Numbered from the stretch's first letter, positions 7,528 through 18,080 are shown. The stretch: 64,000 bases of DNA from Bacteroidales bacterium (GCA_017544005.1 JAFYEZ010000013.1:17742-81741), one strand, 5' to 3'. Notes: generated from the sequence alone by a model not told the origin. Program-made: numbers and translations.

Positions 7528-10500
7528 CTATGGGACAGGTAGAGGAATGATAATGCCAAACTTAATCAGCTTATCAATGGGAATTGGTGCCATATATTGA
7601 ATTCCCATTCCTGGTTGACCGTAATAAGGCGCAATAGGACCGAATTGAACAGGAAAAGGTTTTTGTATAAGAAACACATCATGAATACCCGTATTTAATG
7701 TGGGCGGTAACGATCTGCTCGGAATTGGCGTTTCTATAGGGGAGAAGAAACGAGAATAACTGTTTGTACCACCATATCGGTCTACCATTTCACCAGGATA
7801 AAGATACTTCATCTCCGGCCTTCCCAGGAAACCTTGATTCGGCGGATAATCGACATATGAAGAAACAGCATTCGATGACGAAGAGGCTGACGCCATTATT
7901 CTTCCATCTTGAAATTGAGCTGGAGACGGAATGTCTTCCACCGTTGGGCCATCAATTGTGGGTTTATAAGGGGATTCGATAATAGGCGTTGCTGCTCTAG
8001 GTATTTTTCCAGTGATAAAATTACCACCTTTTGATGCAGCCATGGAACCGGCACATAACCCTCCTAGGGCTGTCCCTGAAACAGTACCCATCAAAGCTTG
8101 TGCTCCAGCTGCGGCCCAAGCAGCCTGAGGTGTGCCACCCGCAAGTCTTGTCATTCCATATCCATTGATGGCACCGCCGATTGCTCCTGCAAGCCCGCCG
8201 GAGATGGCGCCTCCTACGAAGCCGCCCACTCCGACAGCTGCCAATCCGGCAGAAATGGCAGCCCCTACTGCTGCTGAGCCTCCCCCAGATACAGCGCCTA
8301 TCAGTGCACCACCGAGAATATACCCTGCAGCGACAATTCCTTTTGCTCCAGCACTTTGAGCCATGTCATATCCAACAAAACCGCCAACAATAGCACCAAT
8401 TGCAGCCCCAATAATAATGGCTGTAACAATGAACTCTCCACTCTCATCCTCATATTTCAGCGGATTATTCAAACAGTAAGCATACCTGTTGAAACTCTGC
8501 GAGAAGTCGGGCATCTGGACATAGGGGTCCGGACTGTAGAAGCGGCCGGTGAACGGGTCGTAGAGACGTGCGTTCATGTTGATCAGGCCGAACTGTTCCA
8601 GATGTTCGTGGCCGCAATAGCCCCGGTGCAAGACAGGGATGGTGATGGTGTTCGCCGTCCGGGATTCTTCCTCTTCTTCATCGCCACTTGGTAGAGGACC
8701 GTATGTCGCAAAGGCGTGCGTACCCGGGTTCCTCTGACGTCCCCAGGGATCGTAGCTGTATTCCTGCAGCAGGTCTCCGTTGACCGTCGCCAAGTGAGTG
8801 ATGCTTCCCTGGACATCACGTCCGATGTTGTAGAGTGCTCCGCCCGTGTTGCTTTCCCGGTAGAAGATCATCGGGGCGCTGTAGGCATCGCCGCCCAGCC
8901 AGAGCGTCTCGCGGGTGGTATTGTCGATCACTTCCCGTTCATACCGGCCTCCGATGTAGTACCGGCCCCAGATGAAACGGTATCCCTCTTCACTCCCCAT
9001 GTATACGCTTGAGACAGTCGACACCCGCTCTCCCGCATCGTTGTAGGTGAATTCGACAAGGCCGGAAGAACTGTTAATGTACATCGGCCGGTCATAGGCG
9101 GTATAGCCCAGGCTGATGTTCGGATCCGGGCACCAGGCAAGTTCGCCAATATCTCCTCCGGATATCCTGTATGGGTAACGTCTCTGGTTGTTCGGATAGT
9201 AGAAATCGCCGTTTCCGTCGATCGAAGTGATGTTGCCCGAATTGCTGTAGGTCACATCCCGGGGACCGGAAAGCAGATTGTCGCCCATCGAGGTGAGGCG
9301 GTTGAGGGCGTCATAGGTGAACGTCTCACGGACAGGATTGTTTCCGGAGAACCGCGTGTGGTCTTCCCGCCAGGTCATGTTTCCCGTAGCGTGATTATAG
9401 TTGTAGCGGAAGTCCATCGTCAGTTCGTCCTGGTCATTCCAAAGGGTACGCTGCTGCGGAAAACCGTATGCATCGTAGGCATAACTTCTTCCCGCCGTGC
9501 CCGTTGCCGCCAGGGTCGGCTGGCCCAGGCTGTTTTCCGCGAGCAGCTGCCAAATAGTCGTATCGCGGGCGGTCGTGGCCGTATGGTATCCGTTCGTATA
9601 CGTATAGCTTTCGGTTACGGAGATACCCGTTCCCGTTGTATAGGCGGTCGAGGCTACGCGTCCGGCTGTATCATAGGAGAAAGTGCGCTGCAGCCACTGG
9701 CTGCCCGGGATGTTCTCCCGCTGCGTGGCAACCCGTCCGTGCGTATCGTAGGTATAATAGGTCGAAGTCCCGTTGTTCGATACGGCGGAGACAAGGTCTC
9801 CATAGCCGTTGTACGTATAAGTCGTGCTGAAGTTGGTGGAACGGTCCGATGAAGGATTGCGGACGATTGCTGAATCTATTGCAGTGCCTGCCACGAGTGT
9901 GTCTGCCACGCGTTGTGCCCGTTCTTCCGGCTCATCCGGATCGGGAACCGGTATCGATCCGTTGTCATGGCGTTGCACGAGAATAATGCGGCCAAGGGTA
10001 TCGCGGTAGGTTGTCACCGTTCCGTTAGAAGTCGTGTGTACTACGCTCGATGAGCCGTTGGCATTGTCGGTATAGGCATCCGACCGGGTGCCGGCGGAAG
10101 GGTCAATGACCGAAGTCCTGCGGCCATAATCGTCATACGTGAAACGGGTCGTCGCCCAGACGGGAGAAGACTCCGTTCCGGCGACCATGACACGTACCGA
10201 ATCCGGCTGGCCGTCGGGACGGTAGAAGTACCGGATGTCTCCTCCGGGATCTTGGGAGAGGTACACGTTGCCGTCAGCACCAAGTGTCCGGGTTATCGTT
10301 ATTCCCTCCTTGGTCGTTCCTGTCGTCCTACCATTATACACATACGATGTCACCGCGCCAGAGGCGGCAGTGATTGAAGATATCCGTCCCAGAGTGTCGT
10401 AGCTGGTTGTATTCCACCGGATGGTGTCAACCGGCATCTTGTAGGGCAGGGACTCGCGCAGGAGACGTCCGCCGTTGCTGTACTGCTTGTCGGTATAAAT

Positions 10501-13500
10501 AATATCGCCATTGAACCGCTTCGTACCGGTTCGCAGTTCCTGTCCCAGGGAACTATACCAGGTAGTCTGTGTAGGAGATGCGTTGCCGCTGACCGTAACC
10601 TTGTAAAGGCTGCCCAGGTCTTCATCGACCGCCCACTGCCGGGAGGTGTTCTCGGTGCTGCCGTCCGGGTGAGTGACAGATGTAAGGTTGCCCCAGTTGT
10701 CATAGGTATATGATGTCACATTCCCGCGCGGATCTGTGACCGTTGTAGGTTTGCCGAAGATATTGTAACCGGAGTATGAAGTAGTCAGTCCGGCAGCATC
10801 GGTTTCGCTCAGGAGGAAGCGGCCCTGTGCATCGTAGGAATATGTCGGTCCGCGAAAGGCCGTTCCGCCGTAGGTTGCGGTCCGCTCCGAGAGAACGTTT
10901 CCGTGGCTGTCGTAGGAGTAACGGGTCTCGGAAAGTAGATTCTCTGCCTCGACAATCCCTTCGGGATAATCGACGATCCCCACATAATGCCTGACAGTAT
11001 CCGGTTGGTTGCTTCGGTACGAATAGGTATTCTTCGTACACTCCTCCCATCCCTGTATTGTTGTATCGTTGAACAGCGTGGACGACTGTGTGATAACGTT
11101 GCCCAACAGCCAAAGACTGTCAGCGTCCCCAATCTGATGGCCATACTGCCTGAAGTAATAGGTATGGGATGTGCGCCCGGGACCGGGGATGGTGTCCAAA
11201 GCCAAAGCTATAACTTCTTGATTTGTTACAAATTCATAAGGGTCATACTGGTAGCGGGATATGGTGCGTATTCCGGCGAGAAGATCCACTTTGATGACAG
11301 TGTCCAACCGCGGAATGAACTTTTTGTAGGGATGGGATATCTTTGTGTAACGATAGATTGTTGAGTCGAGTTTCGTTCCGAAAATGCTGCCCTCATATAC
11401 TGTCGTTTTAATTGGAACTGAAAAGGTTTCCGGATCGGAAACGGTTTCGGTAACTATATGTGAAATGCCGATCGCTCCATCAGAAAGGCTCTCTTTACGA
11501 GTAGTTTGGAATCCACAAAAACCGAGGCCTCTCCGATTAATAATGGCGTTTGAATAAAAATACCACTCCTCATTTCTTTCTGTTCCGTCAGGTGTTTTGA
11601 CCACAGTGCCGTCCAGGACAATAAGAGGGAACCGCATTTTACAGAACCCGTCGGAAAGAGAATTCGCAGAGGTGTTTTCAATACCATATGGCGCATCGTC
11701 TTCTTCAGTGATATTGCGGTACTCGTTCTTATATCGGTTCGCATAGCTGTCAAATGCAGATGTGAGCAGGCGCTCACGAGATCGGTCATAACCATAATCG
11801 TAGATATCCAATCGGGTGCCACTCAATGTCATCACGGCACTGATGCCTCCGGGCATCGCAATATTCGCAGGAACGAGTTCCGTTGCATTGTCCAGTGTCA
11901 AAGATGTGACGTAGTTTTGACTAAACCATGCGTGGTCGTTAATAAAGACGGTCAAGTCGTTTCCTCTTTTTCTTATGAGGTCGTTAAATCCGTCTTTATT
12001 GACATCCATCAACAGATATTCATCAGAAAGGTTAGTGAAGTAATTGTTATCAAAAGAATATCGGGTAAATGATTTTCCATCGTAACTATAACAAAACAGG
12101 CCATTGGACCCAAATGCTGCACAGACAAACTCGGCATAATTATCCCCGTTGATATCACCAATCGCTATAACTTCATTTAGTCCATTAGATTTAGGCGAAG
12201 GAAGGTTATGTGTCTTTTGAAGCCCAATATTTGTAAAACGGTAAATATCAAAACCGTTCAAAGTGGCTTCACAAACCTCGGTAATACCGTCCCCATCAAT
12301 ATCATGGACGAAAAGATCAGAAAGGGAACTGACGGGATCAAATGTATAAGCGTTATAAATGACAGATTTGGTTTTAAGATCAATTACCCGGGTCGCCTCA
12401 TTGCTACCATTGATAGATGCGTTGATAATCATCAACTGAGTATAACCTTTATCTCTGAAATCGCCATAGTAGTAGACAAAGCGATCTGGTCCGTACGAGC
12501 CGAAGGATCGGACACTGCCCTTCATACCTGCAGTAAAGCTATACAGGGAATCCAATCCTCCCGCCTGACCATTGAATTTAAAGACGGAAAACTTGAGAAA
12601 AGTACTGTCATTCGTGTGGCTCGAATAATTGATTCTCACAACCTCGTCGCATCCGTCTCCGTCAATATCTACTGCTTGAATATCCTGAAACCCTTCTCTG
12701 CAATACAAAGTATCTGGTTTCCTCAGCTCATCAATGAAATCATATACAAGAATAGATTGTTCCGGAGGATAAAGGCTTCCGTAGTGGTTAAACCCATAGA
12801 TGGAAACTATTACGCCATAGTTATCGAACTTCGGTAATATGATAAGTCCGTCCGAGTAAGAATTTGGATTCATTTTTCCCCGGATGAGTTGCAGGTCATT
12901 CGCTGACGGAAACGAATGAATCCAAAAAGGAATCTGAGCAAGCAATGTGTCCGTTTCAGTGCCGGAATAATCTTCGTCTATCTCTCCATAGCGGAATCTT
13001 AACGGATTCAAACAATCGGAGCCGCGAGATCTGGAATAGCGGGTAAGCAGATGCGTTCCATAGAGAGGTTCATGAAAAAGGCTGTCAATGCAAATAACCT
13101 GATTCCCGCTAATTCCTATAATGGCTTTTAATAACAGGCTTCGTTGTAGTCCTCTGCCGGCCATGGATGGCGGGATGGCGACAGAACTTCGGTCTTCATA
13201 CCGGAATATGATGGCCTCTTCCAGATTCTTTCCGTATAGGATAGTGTCTATCGGATAGGGAAATTGCTGATCGTTATAGATGTACTTGATCGTGTTGTCG
13301 CGAATGTCAGAAACTTCGCTCAATGGGTAGATGGCATCCGGTGATGGGGCATCGGGCAGTCCATAAAAAGCGCGACGGCCATCGGGAAAGAGGACACGAA
13401 AAGAAACTACCTGATTGCTCTCATTCCGGATAGCTTTTGCGAGAACGTTCCCTGTCACCGTTTCGTAATCATATGAATACATTCCGGCGTGGGAATTCCT

Positions 13501-14109
13501 GACCAGAGGAATACCATCCAGGGCATACTGTTCATCAGTTCCGTCGTATATGGCAGACCTTGTCACTCCATCATAGTAAAAACAGTGATTTCTGACCGTT
13601 ATGGCGGAAAGGCCCCCAATACTCCATCCAAATCCGGCAATGCCTTCGTCGGACTGGCTATTATATAGTAGGTTGACTTCAGGGACAAAGCCATAGCCGG
13701 ATGAGGTCGGAAAAGGAATGGAATAGGTACGGGCGCCTGTCTGGGTCACAAAGGGGGTTATGGGTATCTGTCCAAGGACTAGCGAGGTATCGACTGCGCA
13801 TGCGGCTTCCTGATTGCCTCGGTTCCACCGGGCTTTGATGGCAGCATGTCGGGCGTTGGCGCTGTCACGGTAGTGGGAATGAAGAGTGTTCAAGGCTTTT
13901 CTATTGTAGGCAGCCTTGTTGACGGTGGAAAGAATAGGTGCGTATAAGCTATCTGGCGCTGCATCTGTATGGGCGATTCTTTCGCCATTCTCAGTCGATC
14001 GGCTCGTCAAATCTCCGATAGAATTGTATAAATAGGAAACCTGGTTTTGACAGTATAAAGACTGGCAAAGGAGAAGAAAAAAAGAGAAGTGGAAGAGGAA
14101 TAGCTTCAT
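7528..14109 (-). CDS. Secreted RHS/YD-repeat polymorphic toxin with C-terminal TNT (NAD glycohydrolase) domain
   Basis: 2193 residues. Order of parts: Sec signal (FHFSFFLLLCQSLYC, residues 1-20); SpvB-like segment around 113-175 (TYSIPFPTSSGYGFVPEVNL); four FG-GAP/VCBS-like calcium loops of the DxDGDG type near 480, 605, 650 and 703; YD repeats about 1060-1690; RHS core about 1830-1890 (NARLYDPFTGRFYSPDPYVQ); an Ala/Gly-rich hydrophobic stretch about 1890-2030; and a TNT domain about 2095-2193. In the TNT domain the residues matching those essential in the tuberculosis necrotizing toxin are visible: DRYGG, YSRFFSP, RSLPP, the His in GIHDVFLI, and Gln in PGMGIQY. It should cleave NAD+ in a target cell. 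Both ends of the gene are AT-richer than the repeat region, a mosaic typical of RHS genes. No secretion apparatus is encoded nearby. Confidence 0.88.
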   Translation of the reverse strand: MKLFLFHFSFFLLLCQSLYCQNQVSYLYNSIGDLTSRSTENGERIAHTDAAPDSLYAPILSTVNKAAYNRKALNTLHSHYRDSANARHAAIKARWNRGNQEAACAVDTSLVLGQIPITPFVTQTGARTYSIPFPTSSGYGFVPEVNLLYNSQSDEGIAGFGWSIGGLSAITVRNHCFYYDGVTRSAIYDGTDEQYALDGIPLVRNSHAGMYSYDYETVTGNVLAKAIRNESNQVVSFRVLFPDGRRAFYGLPDAPSPDAIYPLSEVSDIRDNTIKYIYNDQQFPYPIDTILYGKNLEEAIIFRYEDRSSVAIPPSMAGRGLQRSLLLKAIIGISGNQVICIDSLFHEPLYGTHLLTRYSRSRGSDCLNPLRFRYGEIDEDYSGTETDTLLAQIPFWIHSFPSANDLQLIRGKMNPNSYSDGLIILPKFDNYGVIVSIYGFNHYGSLYPPEQSILVYDFIDELRKPDTLYCREGFQDIQAVDIDGDGCDEVVRINYSSHTNDSTFLKFSVFKFNGQAGGLDSLYSFTAGMKGSVRSFGSYGPDRFVYYYGDFRDKGYTQLMIINASINGSNEATRVIDLKTKSVIYNAYTFDPVSSLSDLFVHDIDGDGITEVCEATLNGFDIYRFTNIGLQKTHNLPSPKSNGLNEVIAIGDINGDNYAEFVCAAFGSNGLFCYSYDGKSFTRYSFDNNYFTNLSDEYLLMDVNKDGFNDLIRKRGNDLTVFINDHAWFSQNYVTSLTLDNATELVPANIAMPGGISAVMTLSGTRLDIYDYGYDRSRERLLTSAFDSYANRYKNEYRNITEEDDAPYGIENTSANSLSDGFCKMRFPLIVLDGTVVKTPDGTERNEEWYFYSNAIINRRGLGFCGFQTTRKESLSDGAIGISHIVTETVSDPETFSVPIKTTVYEGSIFGTKLDSTIYRYTKISHPYKKFIPRLDTVIKVDLLAGIRTISRYQYDPYEFVTNQEVIALALDTIPGPGRTSHTYYFRQYGHQIGDADSLWLLGNVITQSSTLFNDTTIQGWEECTKNTYSYRSNQPDTVRHYVGIVDYPEGIVEAENLLSETRYSYDSHGNVLSERTATYGGTAFRGPTYSYDAQGRFLLSETDAAGLTTSYSGYNIFGKPTTVTDPRGNVTSYTYDNWGNLTSVTHPDGSTENTSRQWAVDEDLGSLYKVTVSGNASPTQTTWYSSLGQELRTGTKRFNGDIIYTDKQYSNGGRLLRESLPYKMPVDTIRWNTTSYDTLGRISSITAASGAVTSYVYNGRTTGTTKEGITITRTLGADGNVYLSQDPGGDIRYFYRPDGQPDSVRVMVAGTESSPVWATTRFTYDDYGRRTSVIDPSAGTRSDAYTDNANGSSSVVHTTSNGTVTTYRDTLGRIILVQRHDNGSIPVPDPDEPEERAQRVADTLVAGTAIDSAIVRNPSSDRSTNFSTTYTYNGYGDLVSAVSNNGTSTYYTYDTHGRVATQRENIPGSQWLQRTFSYDTAGRVASTAYTTGTGISVTESYTYTNGYHTATTARDTTIWQLLAENSLGQPTLAATGTAGRSYAYDAYGFPQQRTLWNDQDELTMDFRYNYNHATGNMTWREDHTRFSGNNPVRETFTYDALNRLTSMGDNLLSGPRDVTYSNSGNITSIDGNGDFYYPNNQRRYPYRISGGDIGELAWCPDPNISLGYTAYDRPMYINSSSGLVEFTYNDAGERVSTVSSVYMGSEEGYRFIWGRYYIGGRYEREVIDNTTRETLWLGGDAYSAPMIFYRESNTGGALYNIGRDVQGSITHLATVNGDLLQEYSYDPWGRQRNPGTHAFATYGPLPSGDEEEEESRTANTITIPVLHRGYCGHEHLEQFGLINMNARLYDPFTGRFYSPDPYVQMPDFSQSFNRYAYCLNNPLKYEDESGEFIVTAIIIGAAIGAIVGGFVGYDMAQSAGAKGIVAAGYILGGALIGAVSGGGSAAVGAAISAGLAAVGVGGFVGGAISGGLAGAIGGAINGYGMTRLAGGTPQAAWAAAGAQALMGTVSGTALGGLCAGSMAASKGGNFITGKIPRAATPIIESPYKPTIDGPTVEDIPSPAQFQDGRIMASASSSSNAVSSYVDYPPNQGFLGRPEMKYLYPGEMVDRYGGTNSYSRFFSPIETPIPSRSLPPTLNTGIHDVFLIQKPFPVQFGPIAPYYGQPGMGIQYMAPIPIDKLIKFGIIIPLPVP

Positions 14110-14113
14110 ACCC

Positions 14114-14121
14114 CAAAGGTA
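14114..14121 (-). promoter_or_regulatory. Promoter -7 box (TACCTTTG) for the RHS gene
   Basis: TTACCTTTGGGGTATG places the box G only 5 nt before the ATG A, predicting a leaderless transcript. It directly follows the ribosomal operon terminator, so the toxin gene is insulated from rpsC. Confidence 0.5.
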
Positions 14122-14123
14122 AT

Positions 14124-14160
14124 AAAAAAAACCGGCCGGAAGGCTTCACCCTCCGGCCGG
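14124..14160 (-). terminator. Rho-independent terminator after rpsC
   Basis: On the minus strand a 9-bp GC stem (CCGGCCGGA / TCCGGCCGG with an 11-nt loop) is followed by eight T. It closes the ribosomal protein operon just before the RHS promoter. Confidence 0.85.
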
Positions 14161-14182
14161 CGGTTCAAATCCCTGATCCGGA

Positions 14183-14947
14183 TTATTCGGCATCCTGACG
14201 GGGACGACGGTCACGGCCACCGCGACGCTCGCCGCCACGGCCGCCACGACGGCGTTCGCCGCCGCGCTCGCCACGGGGAGCTGCCTGGCTCTGTGCCGAG
14301 GTACCTGCATTCGGGGAGAGGTCGCGCTTGCCGTACACTTCACCGTTGCAAATCCAAACTTTGACGCCGAGCACGCCGACTTTGGTGTGAGCCTCTGCCA
14401 GTGCGTAGTCGATGTCTGCACGGATGGTGTGAAGCGGGGTACGACCCTCCTTGAACATCTCGCTGCGAGCCATTTCGGCGCCGCCGACGCGACCGCTGAT
14501 CTGAATCTTGATGCCCTCAGCGCCCATGCGCATCGTGGATGCGATGGCCATCTTGACGGCACGGCGATACGAGACGCGGCCCTCGAGCTGACGTGCGATG
14601 TTGTTGGCGACGATATTGGCGTCAACTTCCGGACGTTTCACCTCGAAGATGTTGATCTGGATGTCTTTACCGCAGATCTTCTTCAATTCCTCTTTGATCT
14701 TGTCGACCTCCTGGCCGCCCTTGCCGATGATGACACCGGGACGTGCCGTGTGGACGGTCACCGTAATGACCTTGAGGGTACGCTCAATCACAATCTTCGA
14801 AAGCGATGCCTTCGCCAGACGTGCGTTGAGGTATTCGCGGATCTTGGCGTCTTCCAGAATCCGGGTGGGGTAGTCACCGTACCAGTTGGAGTCCCAACCG
14901 CGGATAATACCTACACGATTGCTGATAGGGTTGGTTTTCTGTCCCAT
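14183..14947 (-). CDS. rpsC: Small ribosomal subunit protein uS3
   Basis: 254 residues. uS3 binds 16S rRNA in the 30S head at the mRNA entry site. It starts [20 protein letters not shown], has the KH-domain [14 protein letters not shown] and the [17 protein letters not shown] region. The last 45 or so residues form an Arg/Gly-rich tail (repeated GGERR and RGG) longer than in E. coli uS3. It lies 1 bp after rplV. In nearly all bacteria rplP follows, but here a terminator and then an RHS toxin gene follow. Confidence 0.97.
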   Translation of the reverse strand: MGQKTNPISNRVGIIRGWDSNWYGDYPTRILEDAKIREYLNARLAKASLSKIVIERTLKVITVTVHTARPGVIIGKGGQEVDKIKEELKKICGKDIQINIFEVKRPEVDANIVANNIARQLEGRVSYRRAVKMAIASTMRMGAEGIKIQISGRVGGAEMARSEMFKEGRTPLHTIRADIDYALAEAHTKVGVLGVKVWICNGEVYGKRDLSPNAGTSAQSQAAPRGERGGERRRGGRGGERRGGRDRRPRQDAE

Positions 14948-14948
14948 G

Positions 14949-15386
14949 TTACTTTGCCTCCTCTACTGGTTTGGTTTCTTCTTTGACAGGTTTCACGTCG
15001 AGCACGATGGTGACGTGGTTGGAACGCTTGCGGATGCGTGCGGCACGACCCTGCGGGGCGGTGCGGATGCGCTTCAGCGTGCGGCCCTCGTCAACCATGA
15101 TGGTCTTGACGATCACATTGCCGTTTTCAAGTTCCTTGCGGCGGTCTTCGTTCTTGGCTTCCCAGTTTGCGATGGCGCTGCGAAGGAGTTTCTCCAGGCG
15201 GACGGATGCCTCTTTCTTGGAATACTTGAGGATATCCAGCGCCTTGTTGACCTCGACACCGCGGATGATGTCAGCCACGAGGCGCATCTTCTGCGGGGAG
15301 GTAGGAACATCATTCAGCTTTGCGATAGCTGTCTGTTTCTTTATTTCTTTCAGCCTGTCGGCCATTTCTCTTTTACGTTTTCCCAT
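14949..15386 (-). CDS. rplV: Large ribosomal subunit protein uL22
   Basis: 145 residues. uL22 lines the peptide exit tunnel. The body [20 protein letters not shown] and the C-terminal [20 protein letters not shown] are diagnostic. It carries an N-terminal basic extension ([17 protein letters not shown]) and a C-terminal Lys/Glu tail beyond the 110 residues of E. coli. It sits between rpsS (18 bp) and rpsC (1 bp) in the standard order. Confidence 0.96.
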   Translation of the reverse strand: MGKRKREMADRLKEIKKQTAIAKLNDVPTSPQKMRLVADIIRGVEVNKALDILKYSKKEASVRLEKLLRSAIANWEAKNEDRRKELENGNVIVKTIMVDEGRTLKRIRTAPQGRAARIRKRSNHVTIVLDVKPVKEETKPVEEAK

Positions 15387-15404
15387 TGTAATCTGCTTTT
15401 ACTG

Positions 15405-15671
15405 TTAACGATTACCGGAATGGCCCTTGAAAGTACGGGTCGGAGCGAATTCGCCGAGCTTGTGGCCAACCATGTTCTCAGTCACATATACCGGAATGAA
15501 TCTGTTTCCGTTGTGCACAGAGATGGTGTGACCTACGAAGTCAGGGGAAATCATACTGGAACGGGACCAGGTCTTGATGGCCTCTTTGTTCATCTTGCCC
15601 TCGTTCATCGCGAGGACTTTCTTTTCCAGGCTGTCCTGAATGTAAGGACCTTTTCTAAGTGAACGACTCAT
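15405..15671 (-). CDS. rpsS: Small ribosomal subunit protein uS19
   Basis: 88 residues. It opens [18 protein letters not shown] and ends [16 protein letters not shown], both typical of uS19, which binds 16S rRNA in the 30S head together with uS13. Full length for the family. It follows rplB by 21 bp in the usual S10-operon order. Confidence 0.96.
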   Translation of the reverse strand: MSRSLRKGPYIQDSLEKKVLAMNEGKMNKEAIKTWSRSSMISPDFVGHTISVHNGNRFIPVYVTENMVGHKLGEFAPTRTFKGHSGNR

Positions 15672-15692
15672 AGTCTTGTAGATTTAATTCCG

Positions 15693-16517
15693 TTATTTGT
15701 GTCTTCTTTCGATGATGAACTTGTTCGAGTTCTTCTTCGGGTTACGGGTCTTGTAGCCCTTAGCAGGCAGACCCTTGCGGGAACGCGGGTGTCCGCCGGA
15801 TGCGCGGCCTTCACCACCACCCATCGGGTGATCCACAGGGTTCATGACGACACCACGGTTGTGCGGGCGGCGTCCGAGCCAGCGGCGGCGACCAGCCTTA
15901 CCATGAGACTCGAGGTTGTGGTCGGTATTCGACACGACACCGACTGTTGCGCGGCAGCTGACGAGCACCATGCGGGTTTCACCCGAAGGGAGGCGGAGGA
16001 CAGCGTGGTTGCCTTCACGTGCGGTGAGCTGTGCGTATGCGCCGGCGCTGCGTGCCATGACGGCACCTGCACCCGGGCGCAGTTCGATGTTGTGAACGAG
16101 GGTACCGAGCGGAATTTCTGCAAGCGGAAGCGTGTTGCCCACTTCGGGAGCGACACCGCTGCCGGAAGCGATCACCTGACCGACCTTAAGGCCGTTCGGG
16201 GCGATGATATAACGCTTCTCACCGTCAGCGTAAACAACGAGTGCGATGCGTGCGCTGCGGTTCGGGTCGTATTCGATGGTCTTGACCGTGGCGGTGTACT
16301 CATCCTTGTTGCGGAGGAAGTCGATCACGCGGTACATCTTCTTGTGGCCGCCGCCGATATAGCGGACGGGCATCTTGCCCTGGTTGTTGCGGCCACCGCT
16401 GCGGCGGCGGGGTTCGAGCAACGATTTCTCAGGGGTGGTGCAGGTAATCTCTTCGAAGGTGCTGATGACCTTATTGCGGGTACCGGGAGTTACCGGTTTG
16501 AATTTACGTACTGCCAT
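15693..16517 (-). CDS. rplB: Large ribosomal subunit protein uL2
   Basis: 274 residues, the family's normal length. uL2 is needed for subunit joining and peptidyl-transferase function. Visible are the start [16 protein letters not shown], the [20 protein letters not shown] region and the C-terminal loop [20 protein letters not shown] with the conserved His. It is followed by rpsS and preceded by rplW with a 5-bp gap. Confidence 0.97.
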   Translation of the reverse strand: MAVRKFKPVTPGTRNKVISTFEEITCTTPEKSLLEPRRRSGGRNNQGKMPVRYIGGGHKKMYRVIDFLRNKDEYTATVKTIEYDPNRSARIALVVYADGEKRYIIAPNGLKVGQVIASGSGVAPEVGNTLPLAEIPLGTLVHNIELRPGAGAVMARSAGAYAQLTAREGNHAVLRLPSGETRMVLVSCRATVGVVSNTDHNLESHGKAGRRRWLGRRPHNRGVVMNPVDHPMGGGEGRASGGHPRSRKGLPAKGYKTRNPKKNSNKFIIERRHK

Positions 16518-16522
16518 AGTCC

Positions 16523-16813
16523 TTAGATGTTGCTATAGAAATCAATCTTATCATCACCGGCCAGCGTCACGAACGCCTTCTTGTAGTGGTTCGTGCGGCC
16601 TGTCAGCATACCGGCTTTCGTGTAGCGGCTCTTGCGCTTGCCGTGGTAGTTAACGGTGTTGACGTCCTGAACGGAAACGCCGTACATCTGCTCGACTGCC
16701 TTCTTGATCTCGATCTTGTTGGCATCCTTGTCGACGATGAAACCGTAACGGTTCAACTTATCGCCTTGAACCGTCATTTTCTCAGTTACGATTGGCTTAA
16801 TTAAAATTCCCAT
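16523..16813 (-). CDS. rplW: Large ribosomal subunit protein uL23
   Basis: 96 residues. uL23 binds 23S rRNA at the tunnel exit and is the docking site for trigger factor and SRP. It shows [10 protein letters not shown] at the start, the [17 protein letters not shown] helix and the YHGKRKSRY loop. It lies between rplD and rplB with 11- and 5-bp gaps. Confidence 0.95.
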   Translation of the reverse strand: MGILIKPIVTEKMTVQGDKLNRYGFIVDKDANKIEIKKAVEQMYGVSVQDVNTVNYHGKRKSRYTKAGMLTGRTNHYKKAFVTLAGDDKIDFYSNI

Positions 16814-16824
16814 TGCTGTGCGGT

Positions 16825-17451
16825 TTATTTACGTCTGTCAGCGAGAATGTCCTGGACACCGTCAACCAGCACCAGGTGGTTTGCATGAAGCAGCACGTAG
16901 GTGTTGATCTCGTCAACAGTGATAACCTTGGCTTCCGGCAGGTTGCGAGACGATAAGTAAATGTTCTTGGAGTTTTCGGGAAGGATGACGAGGGTCTTGC
17001 GGCCGTTGACCTTGAGTGCGTCGAGGATCTTGATGAAATCCTTGGTGCAGGGCTTCTCCATGGAGAAGGGCTCAACCATCGTGATGGCGCCGTCCTTTGC
17101 CTTGTAGGTAAGTGCGGAGAAACGGGCCAGCTGTTTCACCTTCTTGTTGAGTTTGAAGTCGTAATCGCGCGGGCGCGGACCGTGTGCGGTACCACCACCT
17201 ACATAGATATTGGACTTGATGGAACCGTGGCGTGCGCCGCCGCCGCCCTTCTGGCGACCCATCTTCTTGGTGGAGTAGGCGACTTCGCTGCGGTCTTTGG
17301 TCTTGTGGGTACCCTGACGCTGTGCAGCGAGATACTGCTTCACGTCGAGATAGATAGCGTTGTCATTCGGTTCGATGGCGAAGATGTCATCAGCGAGCTC
17401 GGCCTGCTTGCCGGCTGCGGTACCGTCGATTTTGTAAACGTCGAGTTTCAT
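16825..17451 (-). CDS. rplD: Large ribosomal subunit protein uL4
   Basis: 208 residues. uL4 extends a loop into the exit tunnel. The central segment ending GRQKGGGGARHGSIKSNIYV and the PRDYDFKLNKKVKQLARFSA segment are typical. In E. coli uL4 also represses its own operon; whether it does so here is unknown. It lies 5 bp after rplC. Confidence 0.96.
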   Translation of the reverse strand: MKLDVYKIDGTAAGKQAELADDIFAIEPNDNAIYLDVKQYLAAQRQGTHKTKDRSEVAYSTKKMGRQKGGGGARHGSIKSNIYVGGGTAHGPRPRDYDFKLNKKVKQLARFSALTYKAKDGAITMVEPFSMEKPCTKDFIKILDALKVNGRKTLVILPENSKNIYLSSRNLPEAKVITVDEINTYVLLHANHLVLVDGVQDILADRRK

Positions 17452-17456
17452 AACGC

Positions 17457-18080
17457 TTAGTCCTCCACAATTACATAAGAACCTTTGGCTCCGGGGATGG
17501 AACCCTTGAGAATGAGAAGATTGTTTTCAGGGATGACCTTGATGACCTGCAGGTTGAAAACCTTGACGCGGTCGCCGCCCATGTGGCCGGCCATACGCAT
17601 ACCCTTGAAAACGCGGGAAGGCCAGGAGGATGCGCCCATGGAACCGGGGTGACGAAGTCTGTCATCCTGGCCGTGGGTCTGACCACCTACGCCCTGGAAT
17701 CCGTGGCGTTTCACAACGCCCTGGAAACCTTTACCCTTGGATGTTCCGGTGACATCTACCCACTCGACACCTTCGGAAAGGTCTGCGAGGGTGATCACCT
17801 GGCCGAGCTTCAGCTCCATGGGGAAATCATTCTTGAATTCCACGAGCTTGCGCTTCGGCGTGGTTTCTGCCTTTTTGAAATGGCCCTGAAGGGGCTTGCT
17901 GGCGTGTTTTTCCTTGATATCGTCATAGGCAAGCTGTACAGCGGCATAACCATCTTTCTCTACTGTACGGATTTGCGTAACAACACACGGACCAGCCTCA
18001 ATAACGGTGCACGGCAGATTTTTGCCGGCGGCATCGAAAACGGAAGTCATTCCGATTTTTTTTCCAATTAATCCAGGCAT
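17457..18080 (-). CDS. rplC: Large ribosomal subunit protein uL3
   Basis: 207 residues. uL3 nucleates 50S assembly. It begins [20 protein letters not shown] and contains the [20 protein letters not shown] loop with the glutamine that is N5-methylated by PrmB in other bacteria. It is the first gene of this operon: instead of rpsJ upstream there is a promoter and then a divergent lipoprotein gene. Confidence 0.97.
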   Translation of the reverse strand: MPGLIGKKIGMTSVFDAAGKNLPCTVIEAGPCVVTQIRTVEKDGYAAVQLAYDDIKEKHASKPLQGHFKKAETTPKRKLVEFKNDFPMELKLGQVITLADLSEGVEWVDVTGTSKGKGFQGVVKRHGFQGVGGQTHGQDDRLRHPGSMGASSWPSRVFKGMRMAGHMGGDRVKVFNLQVIKVIPENNLLILKGSIPGAKGSYVIVED

